Source: SZUA-252 sp035716005 | GTDB lineage: Bacteria; Eisenbacteria; RBG-16-71-46; SZUA-252 | Assembly (NCBI GenBank): GCA_035716005.1 | Contig: DASTKG010000025.1 | Coordinates: forward strand, 15,275-79,274 | Direction of reading: 5' to 3' | Length of the DNA: 64,000 nt | Shown here: positions 8,602-16,083 of the stretch, one piece after another | Numbering within the stretch: position 1 is the first letter of the stretch | Layout: each line of letters begins with the position of its first letter | Position numbers and translations under genes: made by a program | Notes under the pieces: model-generated | Databases searched by the model: none | The model's input: the letters and a program-made list of their open reading frames with translations, nothing else | Told to the model about the DNA's origin: nothing

Positions 8602-9288
8602 ATGCGTCTCGTTCTCTTCGACATCGACGGCACGCTTCTTCGGGAGGGCGTCGCCCCGAAGATCGCGTTCGCGCGCGCCCTTCGGGAGACCTACGCGACC
8701 GCCGGACCGGTGGGGACGTTCCGCTTCGCGGGGATGACCGACCCGGAATGCGTGACCGAGATCATGCGCCTCGCGGGCGTGGCCGAGGAGGTCATCCACC
8801 AGCGGCGCGACGAATGTCTCCGCCGCTACGTGGAGCACCTCGAAATGGAGATGCCGAACTACGACGGCGCCCGGCTCTTCCCCGGCGTGCGGGAGCTCCT
8901 GGAGCGGCTGAACAAGCTGGACGACGTCCTGGTCGGCCTCCTGACCGGGAACGTCCTGCGAGGCGCCCAGCTGAAGCTCCGCCGCTGGAATCTGGAACCC
9001 TATTTCCGGTTCGGGGCCTTCGGAGACGATCACGCGGACCGCTCCGTGCTGGCGGCCATCGCCCTCGAGAAGGCGCGGGCCTTGATGGGGCATTCGTTCT
9101 CGGGGGCCGAGACGACCGTCATCGGCGACACGCCCAAGGACATCTCGTGCGCGCGGGCCATCGGCGCGCGGGCCGTCGTGGTGGCGACGGGTCAGGTCAC
9201 GCGTCAGGAGCTGGCCGAGTGTTCGCCCGACGTGCTCCTCGATTCGTTCGAGAATCACGAAGCCGCGCTCCGCGCCATCTTCCCCTAG
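8602..9288 (+). CDS. HAD-family phosphatase (phosphoglycolate phosphatase-like)
   Basis: The 228-residue protein has HAD motif I DIDGTLL (residues 7-13), motif II with LLTGN (about 113-117) and motif IV VIGDTPKDISCA (about 173-184). A helical C1 cap lies between residues ~18 and 85. It most resembles Gph/PGMB-like hydrolases; the substrate is not determinable from sequence. It starts 24 bp after the exported protein and has no good ribosome site, so it is probably co-transcribed. Confidence 0.8.
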   Translation: MRLVLFDIDGTLLREGVAPKIAFARALRETYATAGPVGTFRFAGMTDPECVTEIMRLAGVAEEVIHQRRDECLRRYVEHLEMEMPNYDGARLFPGVRELLERLNKLDDVLVGLLTGNVLRGAQLKLRRWNLEPYFRFGAFGDDHADRSVLAAIALEKARALMGHSFSGAETTVIGDTPKDISCARAIGARAVVVATGQVTRQELAECSPDVLLDSFENHEAALRAIFP

Positions 9289-9358
9289 CGTCCCGCCGGC
9301 GCCGCTCCGGCGGCACCCGCGCCTCCAGTTGTCGGACTCCGGAGCCGATGAATCGCCC

Positions 9359-11791
9359 ATGATCGGCAGGTTCCATTTCGTCGCGACGGCCCTCTCCGCG
9401 GCGGGCCTCCTCGCCGCGATCCTCGCTTCGCCGCCGCGAGGCGGCGCCGCGTCCGCCCCCGGACCCGACACCACGCTCTGGTCCGCGCTCGGATCTCCCC
9501 GGGCCGCCGCGCCCCGCGAGCTCACGCCGCCTTCGTCGCCCCCGCCCCCCCTGCCCCACGTTCTCGCGAGGGGCGATCGATTCGAGATCGTCCGCGACGG
9601 CAAGGCGAGGCCGGTCTTCTTCCGGGGCGTGAACCTCGGCGCGGGCCCTCCCGGCCACTTCCCCGGCGAATTCGCCATCGGGATCGAGGACTACCGCCGC
9701 TGGTTCCGCTTCGCCCGCGATCTCCACGCGAACGCCATTCGCGTCTACGCGCTCCACCCTCCCGACTTCTACCGCGCGCTCCGCGAGGAGAATCTCGCGA
9801 ACCCCGAGCGCCCGATCTGGCTCTTCCAGGAAGTCTGGACGGAGCTTCCCGAGACGAACGACTTCTGGACCCCCTCCTATCGCCGCGGCTTCGAGCGCGA
9901 GATCCGGATGGCGATCGACGCCGTTCACGGAAACGCGGCCGTGAAGCCGCGCCCGGGCCACGCGTCGGGCCGCTACGAATCCGACGTCTCGCCCTGGCTC
10001 GCGGGGTGGATCCTGGGCCGCGAGTGGGAGCCCTTCGCGGTTCGGGAGACCGAGCGGCTGAATCCCGACACCACGAGCTACAACGGCGAGATCTTCTCCG
10101 TGGAGAGCGGGACCGCCATGGAGTGCTGGCTCGGCCGCGTCTGCGACGTGGCCGCGCGCTACGAGAAGCGGAACTACGGCCTGGCCCGCGCCGTCTCGTT
10201 CGTGAACTGGCCGACGCTCGACCCGATGCGCCACCCGACCGAGACGGAGCGCGGCGGGGCCGAGGCCGAGCACGACGAGGACGCCTACAGCGTCGATCCG
10301 CTTCGCGTCCGGCCGCGGCTCGCGATCGGCGACAGCACGGGGTTCCTCGGCTACTTCGCGAACTATCACGCCTATCCCTACTACCCCGACTTCATGAACC
10401 TCGATCCCGGATACGCCGCGTTCCGCGACAAGCACGGCGCCTGCAGCTACGCCGGCTATCTCGCCGATCTGAAATCGCACACGCGCGGCGTGCCGCTCCT
10501 GATCGGCGAGTACGGCGTGCCGACGAGCCGCGGCATCGCGCACCTTCAGCCCCAGGGAATCAACCACGGGGGGGAATCGGAACGCGAGCAGGGGCTCTTC
10601 GACGTGAGGCTCCTCGAGGACATCGCCGGCTCGGACGCGTCGGGGTCGCTCCTTTTCGCGCTCTTCGACGAGTGGTTCAAGGTGAACTGGATGGTGCAGC
10701 GCGTGGAGCAGCCCCGCGACCGCGATCCTCTCTGGCACAACGTCCTCGATCCCGAGGAGTGCTACGGCCTCCTCGCCTTCGATCCTCCTCCGGCGGTCCG
10801 GATCGACGGCGACTTCGGCGACTGGCGCGGTGTGGCGCCCTACGCCGTCGCCGACTCCGCGAGCGCGGCGCGCGGCGGGGCGCTCCTGCGCGCCCTCTAC
10901 GCGACGTCCGATCAGGAGCGCTTCTACCTGAGAGTCGATCTCGCCCCGCGCGCCGCCGAGCGGGGGATCCGGTCGGTCGGCGTCGCCTTCGACGTCCTCG
11001 ACGCCGCCCGCGGCGATCGCCGGCTCCCGGCGCCGCTCGACGCGACGTGGTCGCGCGGCGCCGAGTTCGTGCTCCTCCTGGAGCCCGCGCTCGGCTCCCG
11101 GGACGACCGGTCGCGCCGGGCCTCCCTCTTCGCCGACTCCCGCACGCGCTACTCGGAGTTCGCGCGCGTCCGGAACGGCGACGACTACGGCTTCCTTCGC
11201 GCGCCCTATCGGCCCGTGGCGAACGACGACGGCCTCTACAACCCGCTCGTCGTGGAGACGAATCGCGAGCGCGTGGCGCGAGACGGCCGGCTCTTTCCGG
11301 CGCACTACCTGAACGCGGGGCGTCTCGCGTACGGCGCCGAATGGCGGCTCGACGAAGCGCGCCGCACGATCGAGATCGCGATTCCGTGGGGACTCCTCGG
11401 CGTGGGAGATCCGTCGAGCCACGCGGTGATCGACGATCGCGACGGCACGAGCGAGATCGAGACGACGCGCACGCCCGGCATCGCGCTCCTCGCGTGGGCC
11501 TCGACCGCCCCCGGGGCGCGGGCCGATTCGCTCGGCCCCACGGCCGCGGGGGCGCGGCGCGCCTCCCCGCGGGAGGTCTCCTTCCTCGGCCCACCAGGAA
11601 CCTCGCAAACGGTTCGTGGACAAAACGTTAGCGTGACGACTCCCGACGGGGAAGTGGCGGTGTGGAACGGCTGGGAAATGCCGATAACTATCGAACGAGT
11701 CAAGAGTTCGGCCCGGTTCGTCCGGGAAGCCTTCGAGGGAATGGAAGCCCGTGAATCGAAAGAGCCGTCGAACGTGGGTGCGGGCCCGTAG
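9359..11791 (+). CDS. Secreted glycoside-hydrolase-like TIM-barrel protein with CBM9-like domain
   Basis: The protein has 810 residues from ATG 9359; a TTG at 9329 is possible but would push a signal peptide (residues 1-29) inward. Residues ~75-470 form a GH5/GH2-like TIM barrel: FFRGVNLG (about 88), NAIRVYALHPPDFY, a candidate acid/base in GWILGREWEP (about 216-225) and a candidate nucleophile Glu in LIGEYGVP (about 381-388). Residues ~478-740 begin VRIDGDFGDW, typical of CBM9/DOMON-like carbohydrate-binding beta sandwiches. It overlaps the next gene by 41 bp and heads a synthase/export locus. It probably trims or processes the exported polysaccharide in the periplasm (inference). Confidence 0.7.
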   Translation: MIGRFHFVATALSAAGLLAAILASPPRGGAASAPGPDTTLWSALGSPRAAAPRELTPPSSPPPPLPHVLARGDRFEIVRDGKARPVFFRGVNLGAGPPGHFPGEFAIGIEDYRRWFRFARDLHANAIRVYALHPPDFYRALREENLANPERPIWLFQEVWTELPETNDFWTPSYRRGFEREIRMAIDAVHGNAAVKPRPGHASGRYESDVSPWLAGWILGREWEPFAVRETERLNPDTTSYNGEIFSVESGTAMECWLGRVCDVAARYEKRNYGLARAVSFVNWPTLDPMRHPTETERGGAEAEHDEDAYSVDPLRVRPRLAIGDSTGFLGYFANYHAYPYYPDFMNLDPGYAAFRDKHGACSYAGYLADLKSHTRGVPLLIGEYGVPTSRGIAHLQPQGINHGGESEREQGLFDVRLLEDIAGSDASGSLLFALFDEWFKVNWMVQRVEQPRDRDPLWHNVLDPEECYGLLAFDPPPAVRIDGDFGDWRGVAPYAVADSASAARGGALLRALYATSDQERFYLRVDLAPRAAERGIRSVGVAFDVLDAARGDRRLPAPLDATWSRGAEFVLLLEPALGSRDDRSRRASLFADSRTRYSEFARVRNGDDYGFLRAPYRPVANDDGLYNPLVVETNRERVARDGRLFPAHYLNAGRLAYGAEWRLDEARRTIEIAIPWGLLGVGDPSSHAVIDDRDGTSEIETTRTPGIALLAWASTAPGARADSLGPTAAGARRASPREVSFLGPPGTSQTVRGQNVSVTTPDGEVAVWNGWEMPITIERVKSSARFVREAFEGMEARESKEPSNVGAGP

Positions 11792-13478
11792 CCGACGCGC
11801 CAGACACAATCTCGCCCCGGGGCGCACGCGCGCCATCGTCCTCTTCATCTGCGTCTTTCTGCTCCTCGTCGCCAAGCTCGTCTTCGCGGCCGAACCGTGG
11901 CCCGAGGCGGACGCGCCCGCCGACTCCACCGCGCGCGCGACGCCCGCGGCGGCGCCCACCGACGCGCCCGCGCCCGCCGATTCGCTCGTTCGCGCGGCGC
12001 GTCTCCACGCCGACGAGAAGCGCTTCGACCTGGCCGCCGACGCGCTCCGTCTCGCGCTCGCGGCGCGCCCCGGGGACCTCACCGCGTGGTCGCTTCTCGC
12101 GCGCGTCCTCGCGTGGGACCGGAAGTACGACGAGTCGATCGCCACCTATCGCGAGCTTCTCGCGGCCCATCCCGACGACGTCTTCGATCGCACCGGCTAC
12201 GCGCGCGTGCTCGCCTGGTCGGGGCGGTACGACGAATCGATCCGCGAGTTCGGCCGCGCCGCCGCGGGCGACTCCACGAATCTCGAGGCGAGGATCGGTC
12301 TCGCGCGCGCCCGCTCGTGGGCGGGCGATCTCCCCGGGGCCGCCATGGAGTACCGTCGCCTCCAGCGGATCGCCCCCACGTACGGCGACGCCTATCTCGG
12401 CGAGGCGACGGTCGCCCGGTGGCGCGGGGCGGCCACGGCCGCCGACGTCCGCGCGTCGAGGGCCGCGCTGCTCGGCGCCGACGCCTCGGCGCTGAAGGAA
12501 GAGCGCGGCGCCATCGACCGAGCGCTGGCCCCCGTCGGCACGATCGGCTGGATCTCGTCGCACGAGTGGCAGCGGGCGAACGACGCGCCCGATTTCAAGA
12601 TCGAGGAGACGGGTCCCTACGCGGCGATCCGGGCCACGGCGGGACGCTCGGTCGGTCTCGTCTATCGCGTGGCCCGAACGCAGCTCTTCGAGCGGAACAC
12701 GCGCGCCGCCCCGAACGACACGACGCTCAACTACGATCTGGAGAACTACAGCCTTCGGCTCGACGCCACCTTCCTGCGCGGCTATCCCGTCCAGGCGGCC
12801 GTCGGCGGCGAGTGGCGGAATTTCGACCCTCGGAGCGGGAAGGTCCTCTACCCCCTCACCGACGACGACGTCTTCACGGGATGGAACGCGCGCGTCTGGG
12901 GGTACGCGGGGCGCTTCACGCCGGGCCTCGTGGCGCGGCGCACGTTCCTCGCCATCAAGGGGTGGCAGGCCTCCGCGGGCGCCAACCGCTTCCTGCCGGG
13001 CCATCTCACCGATCTCGAGGGAACGCTCGGCTGGCAGTGGAACGCGCGCGGCAGCGCGTCCCTCCTCGGCACGAAGGGCGAGACCTCCGACGACAACCGC
13101 CGCTGGCTGGCCGGCGGCACGGTCGCCTACCGCGTCCGCGTGGGGCGTCCCGACGTGCGGCTCGATTACGGGCTCCGGTTCGGCGATTGGGACCGGCGCT
13201 CCCCGTCCTACTTCACGCCCCTGGCGAGCACGCGCCACGCGGCGGGCGTCACGGTCAGCGGCTACGCGATCGCCGGCGACGTGGAGTACGGCGCCCGATA
13301 CGAATTCTCGCATCTCTCGTCGTCCAACTTCGCGGACATCGACGCGAACGCGCTCAGCGGCTGGCTGAACGGCATCGCCGGAGGGCGCTTCCCGCTCGGC
13401 ATCGAAGGTTCCTACTCGGTCGACAACAACGACTACAAGACCTGGTACGTCGGCGTCTCGGCGGGCGTTCGATGGTGA
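11751..13478 (+). CDS. TPR and YaiO-type outer-membrane beta-barrel exporter
   Basis: The 575-residue product starts at GTG 11751, with a long basic N-region and the hydrophobic core IVLFICVFLLLVAKLVF, then Ala-rich cleavage. Residues ~70-240 are TPR repeats (repeated FDLAADALRLAL- and YDESIATYRELL-like units). From ~265 to the end it is a beta-barrel with alternating strands, closing in VGVSAGVRW, a typical outer-membrane C-terminal strand with a terminal aromatic. This resembles the YaiO family and, in architecture, PgaA/BcsC polysaccharide exporters. The gene overlaps the glycosidase gene and is followed by the HEAT and synthase genes. Confidence 0.8.
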   Translation: MNRKSRRTWVRARSRRARHNLAPGRTRAIVLFICVFLLLVAKLVFAAEPWPEADAPADSTARATPAAAPTDAPAPADSLVRAARLHADEKRFDLAADALRLALAARPGDLTAWSLLARVLAWDRKYDESIATYRELLAAHPDDVFDRTGYARVLAWSGRYDESIREFGRAAAGDSTNLEARIGLARARSWAGDLPGAAMEYRRLQRIAPTYGDAYLGEATVARWRGAATAADVRASRAALLGADASALKEERGAIDRALAPVGTIGWISSHEWQRANDAPDFKIEETGPYAAIRATAGRSVGLVYRVARTQLFERNTRAAPNDTTLNYDLENYSLRLDATFLRGYPVQAAVGGEWRNFDPRSGKVLYPLTDDDVFTGWNARVWGYAGRFTPGLVARRTFLAIKGWQASAGANRFLPGHLTDLEGTLGWQWNARGSASLLGTKGETSDDNRRWLAGGTVAYRVRVGRPDVRLDYGLRFGDWDRRSPSYFTPLASTRHAAGVTVSGYAIAGDVEYGARYEFSHLSSSNFADIDANALSGWLNGIAGGRFPLGIEGSYSVDNNDYKTWYVGVSAGVRW

Positions 13479-13494
13479 CGGCGGAGTCGGAGCG

Positions 13495-14598
13495 ATGATC
13501 GAGTACAACGTACTCATCCTGACACTCGGCATCCTTCTCGGGGTGGTGCTTCTCACGACCGGCGCGGCCATCGTGAACAAGATCCTCTCGCTCCGCGAGG
13601 CGAGCACGCGCCAGGCGACGATGGATCGCCTCCGCCAGGCGTTCCTGCTCCTCACCGATCCGCGCGAGGCGCACGTCGCCCATCGGGTCATCGCGGACGC
13701 GGTCTCGGGTCCGTGGGCCGAGCTGGCCTCCGAGGAGGTGGCCCAGCTCGATCTCACGCTTCGGCTCGACGTCGTGCGCATGCTCGAGGACCAAGGCGTC
13801 GTGGCGCGCTATCTGCGCGACGCGAAGCGAGGCACGAAATGGATTCGCGCCCGCGCGCTCCGGATCCTGGGCGACCTCAAGGTGCCGGCCTCGGTCCCGG
13901 CGCTCCTCCATGCGCTGGAGGATCGCGACGCCGACGTTCGAAACGTGGCCGCCCGATCCCTGGGCCGCATGAAGCTCCAGGCCGCCGAGGAGGCGCTCAT
14001 CTCGCTCCTCGGCAAGCACGATCAGGCCGTCTCCTCGCGCATCGCCGCCATCTGCATCGAGATGGGTCCGCGCACCGCGCCGCTCCTCATCCGGACGCTC
14101 CGGGAGGGCTCGCCGAAGGCCCGCTTCTGGGCGGCGCGCGTCCTCGGCGAGATCCGCGACACGCGCGCGATCCGCTCGCTCGGCGACGCCCTCCTCGACG
14201 CCGATCCGGAAGTCCGCTCCGCGGCCACCTGGGCGCTCGGGCGGATCGGCGAGCGCGCCACGGCGTCGCTCATCGAGCCGATTCTCCGTGACGGCGCCTG
14301 GTACGCGCGCGCGCACGCCGCCGAGGCGCTCGGGAGGCTGGGCGATCCCACGTACGCCGCGGCCCTCGGCGAATCGCTCCGGGACCGCTCGTGGTGGGTG
14401 CGGAAGAACGCGCTCGACGCCCTCGTTCTCCTGGGCGAGCCGGCGACGCCGGTGCTCCTGAAATCGCTCCAGAGCGACGACCGGTTCGCGCGGGATTGCG
14501 CCGTGGAGGCGCTCATGACGCTCGGCGTGCCGCTTCCCGCCGGGGCCGACGGGGCCGGCGGCTCCGCCGGTCTCGCGGGCTCGGGGGCGCGCCCATGA
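13495..14598 (+). CDS. Membrane-anchored HEAT-repeat protein of the polysaccharide locus
   Basis: The 367-residue product has one N-terminal membrane segment (VLILTLGILLGVVLLTTGAA, about 6-25). Residues ~95-350 carry about seven HEAT/PBS-lyase-like repeats of ~31 residues, such as ARSLGRMKLQAAEEALISLL and ARVLGEIRDTRAIRSLGDAL. There is no catalytic motif. The stop overlaps the glycosyltransferase start (ATGA). A scaffold between inner-membrane synthase and outer-membrane exporter is plausible, because other synthase systems use different proteins for this job; that is inference. Confidence 0.8.
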   Translation: MIEYNVLILTLGILLGVVLLTTGAAIVNKILSLREASTRQATMDRLRQAFLLLTDPREAHVAHRVIADAVSGPWAELASEEVAQLDLTLRLDVVRMLEDQGVVARYLRDAKRGTKWIRARALRILGDLKVPASVPALLHALEDRDADVRNVAARSLGRMKLQAAEEALISLLGKHDQAVSSRIAAICIEMGPRTAPLLIRTLREGSPKARFWAARVLGEIRDTRAIRSLGDALLDADPEVRSAATWALGRIGERATASLIEPILRDGAWYARAHAAEALGRLGDPTYAAALGESLRDRSWWVRKNALDALVLLGEPATPVLLKSLQSDDRFARDCAVEALMTLGVPLPAGADGAGGSAGLAGSGARP

Positions 14599-16040
14599 CG
14601 CCGATCGCCGTCCCGGCCTGGCTCCTCGCCTCGATCGACACGATCAGTCTCGTCATCCTGATCTACTTCAGCGCGCTCCAGCTCGTTCTCTTCACGCTCC
14701 TCGTTCTCTCCTATTTCGACATGCGCCGGAGGCTGGCGCAGAACTACTACGCCGACTACGAGGCGCTGGCCAAATCGCACTTCACCTTTCCGATCAGCGT
14801 CATCATGCCCGCGTACAACGAGTCGACCATGGCGGCCACGGCGGTCCACTCCGTCCTCTCCCTCGACTACCCGCAGCACGAGGTGATCGTCGTCAACGAC
14901 GGCTCGACCGACGTGACGCTGGATTCGTTGATCCGGGAATTCCGGCTGGAGCGGCGGGACGTCGTGGTGCGGAGGAGCCTCCCCTACCGGGGCGAGGTGC
15001 GCGGCATCTACAAATCGGCGGCCTATCCGAAGCTGACGGTCATCGACAAGGAGCACGCGGGGAAGAGCGCCGCCCTGAACTGCGCCATCAACGTGTCGCG
15101 CTATCCCCTCTTCTGCTCCATCGACGCCGACTCGATCTTCCAGGAGAACGCGCTCCTCCGGGTCGTGCGCCCCTTCCTGGAGGATCCGGAGCGCGTCATC
15201 GCGGTCGGCGGGCAGGTCCGAGTCGCGAACGGCTGCCACGTGGAGCGGGGACGCGTGGTGGAGCCGAGGCTGCCGCAGAAGATCCTGGCCGCCTTCCAGG
15301 TGGTGGAATACCTGCGCGCGTTCGTGGCGAGCCGCCTCGGCCTCTCCGCGATGAACAACCTCCTCCTCCTCTCGGGCGTCTTCAGCCTCTTCCGGAAGGA
15401 CGCGGTCATCGAGGTCGGCGGCTACCGGTCCGACATCGTCACGGAGGACATGGAGCTGGTGGTGCGGCTCCACGACCACATGCGCGCGCAGCGGCGGCCC
15501 TACTCCGTCGTCTTCCTTCCCGACCCGATCTGCTGGACCGAGGTGCCGGAGAATCTCGGCACCCTCGCGCGCCAGAGGAACCGATGGCATCGCGGACTCA
15601 TCCAATCGCTCTGGCTCCACAAGAGCATCCTCTGGCGGCGGAACTCGGGCTCGCTCCGATGGGTCGGCATGCCCTACTACATCTTCTTCGAGTTCCTCGG
15701 ACCGATCGTGGAGCTGGTGGGATACATCCTGATTCCGATCGCCTATTTCCTCGGATTCCTCTCCCCCGTCTGGTTCTGGGCCTTCCTCTTCCTCTCCGTC
15801 ACCTCGGGAGCGTTCCTCTCCGTCTCGGCGGTGCTCCTCGAGGAGCTGTCGTTCGGCCTCTACCGTTCGTGGGGCGATTTCTCCCTGATGATCGCCATCG
15901 GCGTCATCGAGAATTTCTCCTACCGGATCCTCACTCTTTTCTTCCGCCTGGGGGCCGTCCTGGATATGATTTTGGGACGCGGCGGTTGGGGAAAGCAGGA
16001 GCGGACCGGATTCGGGCGCGCCCGGGCACAGGCTCCATAA
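14595..16040 (+). CDS. Processive family-2 glycosyltransferase (polysaccharide synthase)
   Basis: The protein has 481 residues with an N-terminal membrane segment (about 10-40), a GT-A domain and three or four C-terminal membrane helices (about 355-470). GT2 motifs are complete: VNDGSTD (about 100-106), SIDADS (about 175-180, DxD), TEDME (about 283-287) and QRNRWHRG (about 327-334, the QxxRW of processive synthases). It most resembles PgaC/IcaA- and hyaluronan-type synthases. No PilZ domain is fused and no PgaD, PgaB or BcsB gene is adjacent, so the polymer is unknown. It is translationally coupled to the HEAT gene. Confidence 0.88.
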   Translation: MTPIAVPAWLLASIDTISLVILIYFSALQLVLFTLLVLSYFDMRRRLAQNYYADYEALAKSHFTFPISVIMPAYNESTMAATAVHSVLSLDYPQHEVIVVNDGSTDVTLDSLIREFRLERRDVVVRRSLPYRGEVRGIYKSAAYPKLTVIDKEHAGKSAALNCAINVSRYPLFCSIDADSIFQENALLRVVRPFLEDPERVIAVGGQVRVANGCHVERGRVVEPRLPQKILAAFQVVEYLRAFVASRLGLSAMNNLLLLSGVFSLFRKDAVIEVGGYRSDIVTEDMELVVRLHDHMRAQRRPYSVVFLPDPICWTEVPENLGTLARQRNRWHRGLIQSLWLHKSILWRRNSGSLRWVGMPYYIFFEFLGPIVELVGYILIPIAYFLGFLSPVWFWAFLFLSVTSGAFLSVSAVLLEELSFGLYRSWGDFSLMIAIGVIENFSYRILTLFFRLGAVLDMILGRGGWGKQERTGFGRARAQAP

Positions 16041-16083
16041 CTCCCAGCGGCCGAACGTTTTCACGGCTGGAGGGAGTCGCGTC

